From positions 234,726 through 298,725 of the forward strand of contig NZ_FYDL01000007.1 in assembly GCF_900187505.1 (NCBI RefSeq): DNA of 64,000 nt, read 5' to 3'. Below, piece by piece: positions 48,119 through 58,326 of the stretch. The position numbers and the translations under genes were made by a program. Each line of letters starts with the position of its first letter. Position 1 is the stretch's first letter. Below the pieces are notes generated by a model. The model ran no database searches and had not been told where the DNA came from. It saw nothing but the letters and a program-made list of their open reading frames with translations. The DNA comes from Pseudomonas sp. Irchel s3h17. Lineage in GTDB: Bacteria; Pseudomonadota; Gammaproteobacteria; Pseudomonadales; Pseudomonadaceae.

Positions 48119-48148
48119 AGCTTACTTGAGGCGGGTAGGCAGATTCAA
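48119..48148 (-). promoter_or_regulatory. Probable promoter of the attenuator leader
   Basis: On the minus strand TTGAAT (48143-48148) and TAAGCT (48119-48124) with an 18-bp spacer, about 25 bases before the leader ATG. Confidence 0.5.
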
Positions 48149-48255
48149 TCAGAAATTACTATCGACCCAACGTCCTGTCGCTATGGCTTAAGTCGCGCAA
48201 CGCTTTGTGACAGACTCGGGGTTTGCCTCGTGACACTCTTTCAGGGAAAGCAGGG

Positions 48256-49014
48256 ATGACAACGCTGACTATCGCCGCGGCTCAATCGATCTCCATGGCT
48301 GGAGATCTCCAGGCCAATATTGCGCGCCATCAACACTTGATCCAGGCCGCTGCCGAGCACGGCGTGCAACTGTTGGTGTTTCCCGAACTGTCACTGACCG
48401 GCTATGAGCGCGGGCTGGCGGCGGAACTGGCGATCGCCCCGCACTCCACGGCGTTGCAACCGCTGCGCGATCTGGCGCGGGAAGTGGGGGTGACGGCGGT
48501 GGTCGGCATGCCGATCCGGTTGACGGCCGATGGGCCGGTACTGATCGGTGCGCTGGTGCTGGCGGCCGATGGCTCCCTGGGGGTCTACAGCAAGCAGCAT
48601 TTGCACCCCGGCGAAGAAGTGGCGTTTGCGCCGGGCTCGGGCGGCTCGCTGCTGACCATGGCTGACGATCGGGTCGCGCTGGCGGTCTGTGCCGATTTTT
48701 CCCATGCCAGTCATGCCGCCGAGGCGGCGAACAACGGTGCGAACATTTATGCCGCCGGCGTGCTGATTACCCCGGGTGGCTATGGGGCCGATGCCGCACA
48801 ACTCCAGGGCTATGCGGTCGAACATTCGATGGTGGTGCTGATGGCCAATCACGGCGGTGCAACCGGCGGCTGGGAATCGGCGGGGCGCAGCGCCATCTGG
48901 GCGGCGGACGGTTCGCTGATTGCGGCGGACCCGGGTGTCGGCGAGTCATTGGTGATTGCGCGTCGAACGGCGGGCCTGTGGAGCGGGGCGGTGGTCCCGG
49001 TGCACAGTGCCTGA
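48256..49014 (+). CDS. Carbon-nitrogen hydrolase (nitrilase superfamily)
   Basis: 252 residues from ATG 48256. The catalytic triad positions are visible: Glu in VFPELSLTGYERG, Lys in YSKQHLHPGEE, and Cys in ALAVCADFSHASHA. This is an amidase-type member acting on an unknown small amide; cytosolic. A GNAT acetyltransferase remnant follows in the same frame right after its stop. Confidence 0.9.
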   Translation: MTTLTIAAAQSISMAGDLQANIARHQHLIQAAAEHGVQLLVFPELSLTGYERGLAAELAIAPHSTALQPLRDLAREVGVTAVVGMPIRLTADGPVLIGALVLAADGSLGVYSKQHLHPGEEVAFAPGSGGSLLTMADDRVALAVCADFSHASHAAEAANNGANIYAAGVLITPGGYGADAAQLQGYAVEHSMVVLMANHGGATGGWESAGRSAIWAADGSLIAADPGVGESLVIARRTAGLWSGAVVPVHSA

Positions 49015-49191
49015 GCCGGTGACGAGGGGCTCGGTCAGGTTTTTTCCAGGGCTTGCCAGGAGTCCCGTCCAGCGCTGCGCCTGACGGTGTTCGAGGACAA
49101 CCCGGCGCAGGCGCTTTACCTGCGCCTGGGACTGCAGCACGTCGGGCGGGACGCCTGCTTCCTGAGGATGGAGCGCCGATGTGCCCGCTGA
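49015..49191 (+). pseudogene. GNAT acetyltransferase C-terminal remnant
   Basis: 59 codons open in one frame, ending at TGA 49189-49191, contain RLTVFEDNPAQALYLRLGLQ, the characteristic C-terminal acetyl-CoA-side motif of GNAT enzymes, then RMERRCAR. No start codon or N-terminal two thirds precede it; the nitrilase gene stops directly before. It is the end of a lost gene. Confidence 0.75.
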
Positions 49192-49327
49192 ATTGTCTGC
49201 AAGGTCCTTAACTCAAGCCTTCCAAGATGTATTGAAACTGTTTAAATAACAGCTTGCTGCTAGGTCTGGCTGATCCTTTTTGCTAAGGTGCTCGGCAATC
49301 AATAAGAACATATCGCGGGGTGTCTGC

Positions 49328-49969
49328 TTGATTAGGGTGCTAGTAGTCGATGACCATGATCTCGTTCGTACAGGTATTACACGAATGCTGGCTGACATCG
49401 ATGGCCTGCAAGTAGTCGGCCAGGCGGAGTCGGGGGAGGAATCCCTGCTCAAGGCGCGTGAGCTGAAGCCCGATGTGGTCCTGATGGACGTCAAGATGCC
49501 GGGCATCGGTGGCCTTGAAGCCACCCGCAAGCTGTTGCGCAGCCATCCGGACATCAAGGTCGTGGCAGTGACCGTGTGCGAGGAGGACCCTTTTCCTACG
49601 CGGCTGTTGCAAGCCGGCGCGGCGGGTTACCTGACCAAGGGCGCCGGCCTCAATGAAATGGTGCAGGCGATTCGCCTGGTATTCGCCGGCCAGCGCTACA
49701 TCAGCCCGCAGATTGCCCAGCAACTGGCCATCAAGTCGTTCCAGCCCAGCAATGATTCGCCCTTCGATGCGCTGTCGGAGCGGGAAATCCAGATCGCCCT
49801 GATGATTGTCGGCTGCCAGAAGGTCCAGATCATTTCCGACAAACTTTGCCTGTCACCCAAGACCGTGAACACCTATCGCTATCGCATTTTCGAAAAGCTT
49901 TCGATCAGCAGTGATGTTGAGCTGACACTGTTGGCGGTGCGTCATGGCATGGTCGACGCCAGCCTCTGA
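49328..49969 (+). CDS. gacA: Response regulator GacA
   Basis: 213 residues from a TTG start, as known for gacA of P. fluorescens strains. Receiver domain with [13 protein letters not shown] and the phospho-acceptor Asp54 in [10 protein letters not shown]; LuxR/FixJ helix-turn-helix with [12 protein letters not shown] and [18 protein letters not shown]. With sensor GacS it activates small RNAs that titrate Rsm/CsrA proteins and so controls secondary metabolism and biofilm. Coupled to uvrC (2 bases). The extra CsrA paralogue at 5864 could be in the same circuit. Confidence 0.98.
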   Translation: MIRVLVVDDHDLVRTGITRMLADIDGLQVVGQAESGEESLLKARELKPDVVLMDVKMPGIGGLEATRKLLRSHPDIKVVAVTVCEEDPFPTRLLQAGAAGYLTKGAGLNEMVQAIRLVFAGQRYISPQIAQQLAIKSFQPSNDSPFDALSEREIQIALMIVGCQKVQIISDKLCLSPKTVNTYRYRIFEKLSISSDVELTLLAVRHGMVDASL

Positions 49970-49971
49970 CA

Positions 49972-51795
49972 ATGACCGAACCGTTTGATCCCAGCGCCTT
50001 TCTCTCGACCTGCAGTGGGCGCCCGGGTGTGTATCGCATGTTCGACAGCGATGCGCGCCTGCTTTACGTGGGCAAAGCCAAGAACCTGAAGAAGCGCCTG
50101 GCGAGTTACTTCCGCAAGTCCGGCCTGGCGCCCAAGACCGCCGCGCTGGTTGGTCGTATCGCCCAGGTCGAGACCACCATCACCGCCAATGAAACCGAAG
50201 CGCTGCTGCTCGAGCAGACGCTGATCAAGGAATGGCGGCCGCCCTATAACATCCTGCTGCGGGACGACAAGTCCTACCCCTATGTCTTCCTGTCGGACGG
50301 CGCATTTCCGCGCCTGAGCATTCATCGCGGGGCGAAAAAGGCCAAGGGCAAGTATTTCGGGCCTTACCCCAGCGCGGGGGCCATTCGTGAAAGCCTCAGC
50401 CTGTTGCAAAAGACCTTCTTCGTTCGCCAGTGCGAAGACAGCTACTACAAGAACCGCACGCGGCCTTGCCTGCAGTATCAGATCAAGCGCTGCAAGGCGC
50501 CCTGTGTCGGCCTGGTGACGCCCGAAGCCTATGCCGAGGATGTGCGGCACTCGGTGATGTTCCTCGAGGGCCGCAGCAACGCGCTCGCGGACGAACTGTC
50601 GGCAGGGATGGAGCAGGCGGCCAGTACCCTGGACTTCGAACGGGCGGCCGAACTGCGTGACCAGATCGCCTTGCTGCGCCGGGTGCAGGACCAGCAGAGC
50701 ATGGAAGGCGGCACGGGCGACGTCGACGTGGTGGCGGCGTTCACCAACCCGGGAGGCGCCTGCGTGCACCTGATCAGTGTGCGCGGTGGCCGGGTACTGG
50801 GCAGCAAGAACTTTTTCCCGCAGGTGGGTATTGAAGAAGACGTGGCCGAGGTCATGGCGGCGTTTCTTGGACAGTATTACATCAGCAGTCCCGAGCGGGA
50901 CTTGCCGAGCGAGCTGATCGTCAACGTGGTCCATGACGACTTCCCGACCCTGATCGAGGCCATTCATGGGCTGCGCGGTCGCGAATTGACCATCAGCCAC
51001 AGGGTGCGTGGCACCCGGGCGCGCTGGCAGCAGTTGGCGGTAACCAATGCCGAGCAGGCCCTGGGCGCGCGCCTGGCCAATCGTCAGCATGTGGCCGAGC
51101 GGTTCGAGGCCCTGGCGCAAGTGCTCGACCTCGATGAACCGCCCCAGCGGCTGGAGTGTTATGACATCAGTCACTCCAGCGGTGAAGCGACAGTGGCGTC
51201 CTGCGTGGTGTTCGGCCCGGAAGGGCCGTTGAAGTCCGACTACCGTCGCTACAACATTGAAGGCGTCACGCCGGGGGACGATTACGCGGCGATGCACCAG
51301 GCGCTGACCCGACGCTTCAGCAAGCTCAAGGACGGCGAGGGCAAGTTGCCGGACATTTTGCTGGTGGACGGCGGCAAGGGCCAATTGTCGATGGCCCGCG
51401 ATGTGCTCAATGAACTGGCCGTTCCCGACCTGATTCTGCTGGGCGTGGCCAAGGGCGCCACCCGCAAGGCCGGATTCGAAACGCTCTACCTGAATGACGC
51501 CGCCCACGAATTTACCTTGCGCGGGGATTCGCCGGCGTTGCATCTTATCCAGCAGATCCGCGACGAAGCCCACCGCTTTGCGATCACCGGGCACCGGGCG
51601 CGACGCGGGAAAACCCGCCGTACCTCAACGCTGGAAGGGGTCGCGGGGGTGGGGCCGACCCGGCGCCGGGACCTGTTGAAACATTTTGGTGGATTGCAGG
51701 AGCTGTCTCGTGCAAGCATCGACGAGATCGCCAAAGCACCGGGGATCAGTAAAAAGCTTGCAGAGTTGATTTATGCAAACCTGCACAGCGAGTAG
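49972..51795 (+). CDS. uvrC: Excinuclease ABC subunit C
   Basis: 607 residues. N-terminal GIY-YIG nuclease (GVYRMF...[18 protein letters not shown], residues 15-95), UVR helix pair ([20 protein letters not shown], about 205-240), RNase H-like endonuclease ([34 protein letters not shown]) and C-terminal HhH pair ([34 protein letters not shown]). Makes both incisions in nucleotide excision repair with UvrAB. Position after gacA is the usual one. Confidence 0.98.
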   Translation: MTEPFDPSAFLSTCSGRPGVYRMFDSDARLLYVGKAKNLKKRLASYFRKSGLAPKTAALVGRIAQVETTITANETEALLLEQTLIKEWRPPYNILLRDDKSYPYVFLSDGAFPRLSIHRGAKKAKGKYFGPYPSAGAIRESLSLLQKTFFVRQCEDSYYKNRTRPCLQYQIKRCKAPCVGLVTPEAYAEDVRHSVMFLEGRSNALADELSAGMEQAASTLDFERAAELRDQIALLRRVQDQQSMEGGTGDVDVVAAFTNPGGACVHLISVRGGRVLGSKNFFPQVGIEEDVAEVMAAFLGQYYISSPERDLPSELIVNVVHDDFPTLIEAIHGLRGRELTISHRVRGTRARWQQLAVTNAEQALGARLANRQHVAERFEALAQVLDLDEPPQRLECYDISHSSGEATVASCVVFGPEGPLKSDYRRYNIEGVTPGDDYAAMHQALTRRFSKLKDGEGKLPDILLVDGGKGQLSMARDVLNELAVPDLILLGVAKGATRKAGFETLYLNDAAHEFTLRGDSPALHLIQQIRDEAHRFAITGHRARRGKTRRTSTLEGVAGVGPTRRRDLLKHFGGLQELSRASIDEIAKAPGISKKLAELIYANLHSE

Positions 51796-51827
51796 AATGC
51801 CAACTCACCTCGTAGCCAGTTGTGCCG

Positions 51828-52388
51828 ATGAATATCCCTAATCTGATCACCGTTCTGCGCGTCCTGCTTATCCCGATCTTCATTCTGCTGTTCTATTTGC
51901 CGTATCACTGGAGCTACATCGCCTCGAGTTCAGTCTTCGCATTTGCTGCCGCGACCGACTGGCTGGACGGTTATCTGGCCCGTCGGCTGGAGCAGAGCAC
52001 ACCGTTCGGGGCGTTTCTCGACCCGGTGGCAGACAAGCTGATGGTCGCCGTGGCCCTGGTGCTGCTGGTACAGGAACATGCCAACCTGTGGCTGACACTC
52101 CCCGCAGCCGTCATCATTGGCCGCGAAATCGTCATCTCCGCCCTGAGGGAGTGGATGGCCGAGCTGGGAGCACGGGCACAAGTCGCCGTGTCGAACCTGG
52201 GCAAATGGAAAACCGCCGCGCAAATGCTGGCGTTGGTGATCCTGTTGGCCAACCCGTCGAACTTCAGTTTCTGGGTACTGGTGGGCTATTTCTTGCTGAT
52301 GGTATCGGCAGGCTTGACGTTGTGGTCCATGGTGCAGTACCTGAGCGCCGCCTGGCCGCATCTGAAAACCGATGTAGAAAAGAAATAA
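51828..52388 (+). CDS. pgsA: CDP-diacylglycerol-glycerol-3-phosphate 3-phosphatidyltransferase
   Basis: 186 residues from ATG 51828. N-terminal [18 protein letters not shown] and the CDP-alcohol phosphotransferase motif [20 protein letters not shown]...DPVADK (D-x2-DG-x2-AR-x8-G-x3-D-x3-D). Four membrane helices. First step of phosphatidylglycerol synthesis. Third of gacA-uvrC-pgsA. Confidence 0.97.
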   Translation: MNIPNLITVLRVLLIPIFILLFYLPYHWSYIASSSVFAFAAATDWLDGYLARRLEQSTPFGAFLDPVADKLMVAVALVLLVQEHANLWLTLPAAVIIGREIVISALREWMAELGARAQVAVSNLGKWKTAAQMLALVILLANPSNFSFWVLVGYFLLMVSAGLTLWSMVQYLSAAWPHLKTDVEKK

Positions 52389-52408
52389 AAGTTTTTTGAA
52401 TCAAGGGG

Positions 52409-52436
52409 TTGACGCGTAATCTATTTTCTATAGAAT
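52409..52436 (+). promoter_or_regulatory. Promoter of tRNA-Gly
   Basis: TTGACG (52409-52414), 16-bp spacer, TAGAAT (52431-52436), 16 bases before the tRNA 5' end. Confidence 0.7.
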
Positions 52437-52451
52437 ACGCCACACCAAGAC

Positions 52452-52527
<76 letters not shown>

Positions 52528-52534
52528 AATACTC

Positions 52535-52564
52535 AAAAACGCCACTCAATAGAGTGGCGTTTTT
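52535..52564 (+). terminator. Terminator of tRNA-Gly
   Basis: AACGCCACTC-AATA-GAGTGGCGTT with flanking A and T runs (GTTTTTGTTT), 7 bases after the tRNA. The A run also makes it work for the peptidase gene reading from the other side. A near-identical hairpin is at 54659-54688. Confidence 0.92.
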
Positions 52565-52685
52565 GTTTGTGCGCGATTTGTAGGCATTGGCCTGCTGATT
52601 TCAGTTGTCGCCGTTCTCCAGGCATTTGACGAGAGTAAATCGATCAAAGCGATGGACCCGCCACAACAGCGAGTCCAAAGGCGGA

Positions 52686-54425
52686 TCAGAGTTTCGGCAA
52701 CTGCCCGATGCGCCCCATCATCTCGGTCACGATCTGCAGGTCGAGCATGAACTGCTCGACGGTCTTGAACTCGTTGTCGTTGTGGCCGGTGTATTTGACG
52801 TCGGGCATGGCCAGGCCGAACTGCACGCCGTTGGGTAGCTCATGGACCGAGGTGGCGCCGGCAGAGGTGCCGAACGTATGTTCCATGCCAAGGTTTTCGC
52901 TGGCCACGGTAAGCAGGGCCTTGACCCATTCACCCTTGGGGTTGCGGTACATCGGCTCGGCGATCGAGTAGTCGAAGGCCGGTGCGATGTGGGTCTTCTG
53001 GCTCCAGGCGCCAAGCTTGTCGGCAATTTCGGCCTTGAGCGCTTCTGGGGACTTGCCCTTCGGCACGCGCAGGTTGACCGCGAGCTGGAAGGCGTTGTCA
53101 TCCATCCCGACATAGGTCAGGGACGTGGTCAGCGGCCCCATGAAGGCATCGGAAAAGCCGACCCCCAATTTGCCGCCCAGGTAGTCCAGCCCCCAGTTGT
53201 CGGCGGCATAACGGGCGGCGTCGGTAATGGGGTTGTGCTTGAGCGCGACCTTGCCGTCGAGGCTGTTGATGAAGTCCAGCATCCTGGCCACCGGGTTGAC
53301 GCCTGACTCGGGCTCGGAGGAGTGGGCGGAAACGCCGGTGACCGTGAGCTTGACGTCCTTGCCGACGACCTTGGCGCTCACCTCGAAGTTGCCGCCATTG
53401 CGCTGGGCATAATCAGTACCGGCCTGCTGCAGGCTGGCGGCCAGTTCGGCGGGCTTGTCAGTCACCAGGGTGGCGACCGACGTCGACGGAATCTGGTTGG
53501 TTGCCAGGCCGCCCGTCATCGAGATGATTTCGGCGCCTTTACCCTCTGCGGTACGTCGGGCAAAGCTTGCCATGACGGTGCCGTAGCCTTTCTCGGCAAT
53601 CACCACCGGGTAGCCGCCATCCAGCGCCAGGTTGTAGTGGGGTGTCGGGTTGCGTTCGAAGTAATAGGGGATGGCGTCGCCGGTGGTTTCCTCGGTGGTG
53701 TCGACCAGCAGCTTGAAATTCCGAGCCAGCGGCAGCTTCTCTTCCTTGATGATCTTCATGGCGTAGAGCGTCACCACGATGCCGTTCTTGTCATCCTCGG
53801 TGCCCCGGCCATACAGGCGGTCGCCGACCAGGGTGACCTTGAACGGATCGAGTCGGGTGCCGTCTTTCAGGACCCAGTTCTCCGGGGTCACGGGCACCAC
53901 ATCGGCATGGGCGTGAATGCCCACGACTTCATCGCCGGTGCCTTCGAGGGAGATTTCATAGACGCGGTTGTCGACGTTGCGAAAGTTCAGGTCGAAGGCC
54001 TGGGCAAGGCTCTTGAGCTTGTCGGCGATCTTGATGAATTCTGGATTGTCGTGCTGGGCAACGCCGTCCACGCGCACGGTCGGGATTGCCACCAGCTCGC
54101 GCAGGGTCTGGGTGGCAGCCGTGCCGTATTTCACCCGTGCATAGAGGCCCAGCAGGCGATGGATCTCGTTCTGCTGTTCAGGGGAAAGGCTCTTGTTGCC
54201 CTGGAAGGCACGGATTGCCGGGCCGAGGTCGTCGGTCTTGGCTAGGTCACTCTTGGCCAGGCGTTCCAGGAACTGCCTGAAATCCGTTACCGATACGTCA
54301 CTGAAGGTCTTGAGGATGGCCGCGCTCTGTTGCGGGGTGATGTTGGCGTGCGCTGACGTGGTGAACGACGACAGGCTGGCGAGCATCAGCGTGGTCGCGG
54401 CCAGGTGCTTGAGTGAAAAATCCAT
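52686..54425 (-). CDS. M20-family dipeptidase, exported
   Basis: 579 residues from ATG 54425. Signal peptide MDFSLKHLAATTLMLASLSS to about residue 27. Metallopeptidase core: GIHAHADVVPV (first metal His), RGTEDDKNGIV (bridging Asp region), TTEETTG (catalytic Glu), then a dimerisation domain and TSAGATSVHELPNGVQFGLA near the end. PepV-like. Expected to trim dipeptides in the periplasm. An ATG 12 bases upstream is possible but too close to AAGGA. Confidence 0.88.
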   Translation of the reverse strand: MDFSLKHLAATTLMLASLSSFTTSAHANITPQQSAAILKTFSDVSVTDFRQFLERLAKSDLAKTDDLGPAIRAFQGNKSLSPEQQNEIHRLLGLYARVKYGTAATQTLRELVAIPTVRVDGVAQHDNPEFIKIADKLKSLAQAFDLNFRNVDNRVYEISLEGTGDEVVGIHAHADVVPVTPENWVLKDGTRLDPFKVTLVGDRLYGRGTEDDKNGIVVTLYAMKIIKEEKLPLARNFKLLVDTTEETTGDAIPYYFERNPTPHYNLALDGGYPVVIAEKGYGTVMASFARRTAEGKGAEIISMTGGLATNQIPSTSVATLVTDKPAELAASLQQAGTDYAQRNGGNFEVSAKVVGKDVKLTVTGVSAHSSEPESGVNPVARMLDFINSLDGKVALKHNPITDAARYAADNWGLDYLGGKLGVGFSDAFMGPLTTSLTYVGMDDNAFQLAVNLRVPKGKSPEALKAEIADKLGAWSQKTHIAPAFDYSIAEPMYRNPKGEWVKALLTVASENLGMEHTFGTSAGATSVHELPNGVQFGLAMPDVKYTGHNDNEFKTVEQFMLDLQIVTEMMGRIGQLPKL

Positions 54426-54604
54426 TGTTGGGGGCATTCCTTTGCAGGTAGTTAGTGAGAAATGTCTGATCAATGAAACAAAACATTTCAAAACTAACAC
54501 CGCGAGGGAGCGGTACGGGAGTCCCTGAAGTGGGATCTGTCGCACAGAAATGCAAAAGCGACGCAGAAACGAAAAAGTCCCTGCTTCGGGAAGAAGAGAA
54601 ATCC

Positions 54605-54658
54605 GATGTTCCAACGGGTGGGTCACTCGAGGCAAGTCTCGCTTCCCACGCCCGATAC
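54605..54658 (+). pseudogene. Decayed tRNA-Gly 3'-part
   Basis: AAGTCTCGCTTCCCACGCCC matches, with a few changes, GAGTCTCGTTTCCCGCTCCA of the tRNA-Gly at 52452-52527, and is followed like it by a short spacer and the same terminator. The 5' half and anticodon arm (TTCCAACGGGTGGGTC) are no longer foldable as a tRNA. Either an old tandem copy or the far end of an insertion next to the tRNA. Confidence 0.6.
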
Positions 54659-54688
54659 ACAAAAACGCCACTCGATCGAGTGGCGTTC
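54659..54688 (-). terminator. Terminator hairpin matching that of tRNA-Gly
   Basis: ACGCCACTC-GATC-GAGTGGCGT followed on the minus strand by TTTTTGTG. It ends the MFS gene (stop at 54770). Same stem as the tRNA-Gly terminator. Confidence 0.85.
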
Positions 54689-54769
54689 AGAGCGTCGTCC
54701 TTCAGCGCCGCAAGGTATCGCGCGACGTGGTGCGACCCCGGTGTTCGCCGCGCGGCGCTTCAGGCCGTG

Positions 54770-55990
54770 TCAGGACTTGGCCGTCGTCAGTCCGGGCTCG
54801 GTCAGCGGTGCGGTACGGGCAATGACGCTGATGATGGTCAATGCTGCGATCACCAGCCCCGGTGAGGTGGCCAGCAGTACCCCGGCGGTGCCGGCCCCGG
54901 CCGCCAGAATCTGCCCTGCGGCCAAGGGGCCGGCCACTGAACCCAGGCGACCGATGGCCACGGCTGCGCCGACGCCGGTGGCACGCACCAGGGTCGGGTA
55001 GGACGGCGGTGCGAGGGCGTACAGCACCAGTTGCGCAGCCATCACAAACAACCCCGCGGCAAACCCGGCGATGCCCATGGGCACGATGCCCACCGACAGG
55101 CCGACCCCGGTCAGCGCCGCCAGCAATCCAGCATAGATAAACAGCACCACCTTGATGCCGTTGCAGCGATCCAGCAGCAGCCCGCCGAGCAGCGAGCCGA
55201 GGGCGCCACCGATGTTGAACAGCATCTGCACCAGGCCGGCCTGGGGTTTGGTGAAACCTTGTTCCAGCAGCAGCGACGGCAGCCAGTTGAGGAGCATGTA
55301 CATCACCGTCAAGGTGAAGAAGTAGCTCAGCCACAAGGCCAGCGTGACGCGGGCCCGGCCTTCGCCGAACAGTGCCCGGCCGGTCGAGGTGTGCGCCACG
55401 CGGGCGCTGCCTTGTTGCAGGCGAAAGGCGCTGGACTCGGGCAGCAGCAAGATCATCAGTGGCACCACCAGCAAGGGCGCGAGGCCGCCGATGATGAAGG
55501 TCGCCTGCCAGTGATCGGTGAACAGCATGGCAACCACTGCTGCCAGGGCGCCACCCAGCGGCACGCCGGCATACATGATGCTGATGGCGGTGCCGCGACG
55601 TTGCTCGCCCACCGCCTCGGCACACAGGGCGATCAGGTTGGGCAGGGCGGCACCCAGGCCCAGGCCGGTCATGAAGCGCGCCAATAGCAGGCTGGAGAAG
55701 CTGCCGACGTAGGCGGTGCTGAGGGAGAACACGCCGAACAGCAGCACGGCGCCGATCAGGATTTTCTTGCGGCCGATGCGATCCGCGATCCAGCCACCGA
55801 AGAACGCGCCTGGCAGCAGGCCGATGATGCCGGCACTGAACACCCAGCCCATCATTTTCGGGTCCAGGGCAAAGGTCTGGCGCAGGCCCGCGGCGGCAGT
55901 GCCGGCGGCTTGCAGGTCGAAGCCTTCGATCAGTGCAACGATAAAACACAGGGCAATGGTCAACGTCGTGCGACGTGATGGGGTGTCCAT
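54770..55990 (-). CDS. MFS transporter, aromatic acid:H+ symporter family
   Basis: 406 residues from ATG 55990 (GAGG upstream). Twelve helices; FIVALIEGFDLQAAGTAAAG in helix 1 carries the aspartate of aromatic acid symporters, and GGWIADRIGRKKILIGAVLL is the MFS loop 2-3 motif. Location beside the ferulate genes suggests uptake of hydroxycinnamates or vanillate. Confidence 0.88.
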   Translation of the reverse strand: MDTPSRRTTLTIALCFIVALIEGFDLQAAGTAAAGLRQTFALDPKMMGWVFSAGIIGLLPGAFFGGWIADRIGRKKILIGAVLLFGVFSLSTAYVGSFSSLLLARFMTGLGLGAALPNLIALCAEAVGEQRRGTAISIMYAGVPLGGALAAVVAMLFTDHWQATFIIGGLAPLLVVPLMILLLPESSAFRLQQGSARVAHTSTGRALFGEGRARVTLALWLSYFFTLTVMYMLLNWLPSLLLEQGFTKPQAGLVQMLFNIGGALGSLLGGLLLDRCNGIKVVLFIYAGLLAALTGVGLSVGIVPMGIAGFAAGLFVMAAQLVLYALAPPSYPTLVRATGVGAAVAIGRLGSVAGPLAAGQILAAGAGTAGVLLATSPGLVIAALTIISVIARTAPLTEPGLTTAKS

Positions 55991-56322
55991 GGCGAACCTC
56001 ATTATTGTTTTTGTTGGGGCTGACAGGTGAAGCAAGCAGGCCTGCATCAGGCGATGGTGGGCTTGAATTAAGATTAACAAATATAACTAAAAAATGAACG
56101 ATCCTGAGTCCTGCCTCAAAAAGTAGATAAATCATTTATAAATCAATTAGATGATATTCGTAGACAGGTTTGTCTTTAAAATAGATAACAATATTAATGT
56201 TCGATTATCGGTCACTACGGATTGACGCCAGCCCTCGGCTGTTTCCATTCTCTGGCCGCAGACACCCGGGACAACCCGGGTCTCGCGCTTAAAAAAACAA
56301 CAACAAAGAGTGGACATCGAAC

Positions 56323-57633
56323 ATGCCAAATCTCCCTCGGGATGCCCTTGCGGCGACCCCCGCCTTACCTGTTCGCGCACCATGCCTGGCCGTGTTGGGC
56401 TTGAGTGTGATTGCCAGCCCGGCGCTGGCAGAGGGCTTCATGGACGACAGTCACGGCACCCTGACCCTGCGCAATTACTACCTGGACCGGGAGTACAAGG
56501 ACGACGGGGCGAAAACCGCGGCCCGGGAATGGGCCCAGGGGTTCATCATGAATGTGGAGTCGGGCTATACCCCCGGGACGGTCGGCTTCGGCCTGGACGC
56601 CCGGGGATTGCTGGGGGTCAAGCTGGACTCCGCGCCACATCGCAGTGGCACCGAGTTGTTGCCGGTGTCCAGCAGCGACAAGCGTGCGGCGGACGAGTAC
56701 TCGCGCCTGGCCATGACCGGCAAGTTTCGCGTTGCCCAGACCACGGTGAAGACCGGCGATGTCTCGATCTTCCTGCCGTTCGCCTTTGCCAGCCCGTCGC
56801 GGCTGTTGCCGCAGACGTTTCGCGGCACCACCCTCAGTTCCAGGGATATCGATGGGCTGATCCTCAACACTGGCTACATCGATCGCATCAACAAGCGTGA
56901 CTCCACCAACTACCAGGCGATGAGCATTGCTTCGCCGAACCGGCGTTTCAACGGCGCGGCCACCACTTCGCACATGGCTTATGTCGGCGGCGATTACCAG
57001 GTGAACGAGGACCTCAGCCTGCGCGCCTATCACGCCGAGGTGGCCGAGCTGTACCAGCAGAACACCCTGGCCCTGCTGCACAATCTGCCCGTGGGCGAGG
57101 GCGTACTGACCAGCGACCTGCGCAGCTTCTTCAGCAATGAGGATGGCAGTGCCAAGGCCGGCAAAGTCGACAACCGCAACCTTTCAGCGTTGTTTGGCTA
57201 TCGTCTGGGTGGCCATCGGGTGAGCCTGGGCTACATGCACGCCAGTGGTGACACAGCGACGCCCTATGTGTCGGGTACCGAGTTGATGGGCATGAGCGAG
57301 TTGACCATGAGTTCGGACTTTCTCAACGCCAAGGAGCGGACCTGGCAGGCGATCTACGACTATGACTTTGCCGCCGCCGGGGTGCCTGGCCTCAAGAGCC
57401 GGCTGCGTTATGTGCGCGGTGACCATATCGAACTGGCGGCCCTGAATGCCGACGACCGCAAGGAGCGTGAATTCCAGATGGAGCTGGGGTATGTGATCCA
57501 GAGTGGTCCGCTGAAAAACCTCGGACTGTTGGCGCGCAAGTCGATCTATCGCAATGACTTCCCCTCTGGCGCGGCCTTCCGCGATGAAAACCAGACCCGT
57601 TTCCAGGTGCTGTACAGCGTGCCGATCTGGTAA
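56323..57633 (+). CDS. OprD-family outer-membrane porin
   Basis: 436 residues. Signal peptide to about residue 36 (SPALA), then GFMDDSHGTLTLRNYYLDRE, EWAQGFIMNVESGYTPGTVG and the closing NQTRFQVLYSVPIW, which are hallmarks of OprD porins. Substrate-specific 18-strand barrel. Neighbouring genes suggest aromatic acids such as ferulate or vanillate. Confidence 0.92.
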   Translation: MPNLPRDALAATPALPVRAPCLAVLGLSVIASPALAEGFMDDSHGTLTLRNYYLDREYKDDGAKTAAREWAQGFIMNVESGYTPGTVGFGLDARGLLGVKLDSAPHRSGTELLPVSSSDKRAADEYSRLAMTGKFRVAQTTVKTGDVSIFLPFAFASPSRLLPQTFRGTTLSSRDIDGLILNTGYIDRINKRDSTNYQAMSIASPNRRFNGAATTSHMAYVGGDYQVNEDLSLRAYHAEVAELYQQNTLALLHNLPVGEGVLTSDLRSFFSNEDGSAKAGKVDNRNLSALFGYRLGGHRVSLGYMHASGDTATPYVSGTELMGMSELTMSSDFLNAKERTWQAIYDYDFAAAGVPGLKSRLRYVRGDHIELAALNADDRKEREFQMELGYVIQSGPLKNLGLLARKSIYRNDFPSGAAFRDENQTRFQVLYSVPIW

Positions 57634-57698
57634 GGGAGCCCAGCCCATGGGCTGTCGCCGGCCGTTCCTAGCGGTGGGGAGCGTGCCGGCGTTTTGGG

Positions 57699-58187
57699 TT
57701 ATGCCTGGTAAACCTTTCTCAGCAGCCTGAGCAGTTCGTCCCGTTCCTGGCTGTCGAGGCTGGACGTGGATTCCTGGTCGCTCTGGGCGGCAATCTGCTT
57801 CAGCTCCTTGAGCAGGGCCTCGCCGGTCTTGCTGAGAAAGATCCCGTAGGAGCGCTTGTCCGGCTTGCACCGCACCCGCACCGCCAACGCCCGTTCTTCC
57901 AGCTTGTTGAGCAGTGGCACCACTTGCGGCGGCTCGATGGCCAGCGCCTTGGCCAGGTCAGCCTGCATCAGCCCCGGGTGCTGTTCGATGATCGCCAGGG
58001 CCGAGAACTGTGCCGGCCGCAGGTCGTAGGCCGAGAGCCGGCCAATCAGGTTCTGGAACAGTTTCAACTGCGCCCGGCGCATGGCATAGCCGATCAGGTC
58101 GTCCAGGGCGGCGTCCAGCGGCGCCTGGGTTTCGGTGGCGGCGTCCGGAGCCTGGGGGGCAGCGGCAATCTTGGAAGACTTGGCCAT
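57699..58187 (-). CDS. MarR-family regulator, FerR-like
   Basis: 162 residues: N-terminal Ala/Pro-rich 24 residues, then a winged-helix MarR domain (LRPAQFSALAIIEQHPGLMQ, LAKALAIEPPQVVPLLNKLE, RCKPDKRSYGIFLSKTGEAL). Divergent from ech-vdh-fcs (gap 214 bp), as is ferR in P. fluorescens strains, where feruloyl-CoA or ferulate is the signal. Confidence 0.88.
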   Translation of the reverse strand: MAKSSKIAAAPQAPDAATETQAPLDAALDDLIGYAMRRAQLKLFQNLIGRLSAYDLRPAQFSALAIIEQHPGLMQADLAKALAIEPPQVVPLLNKLEERALAVRVRCKPDKRSYGIFLSKTGEALLKELKQIAAQSDQESTSSLDSQERDELLRLLRKVYQA

Positions 58188-58326
58188 GACAGGGTCAATC
58201 CTCGGGCTGGCGGTTAAGAAGACTATCTAGTTTGCCGAGTTTGGCCGGGGATAGCCATGAGCATTGTCATATATCCGGGTTCCTCGCTCGGTTCATGGGT
58301 TGAAAATGCTTTGTTAAAATTGTTAA

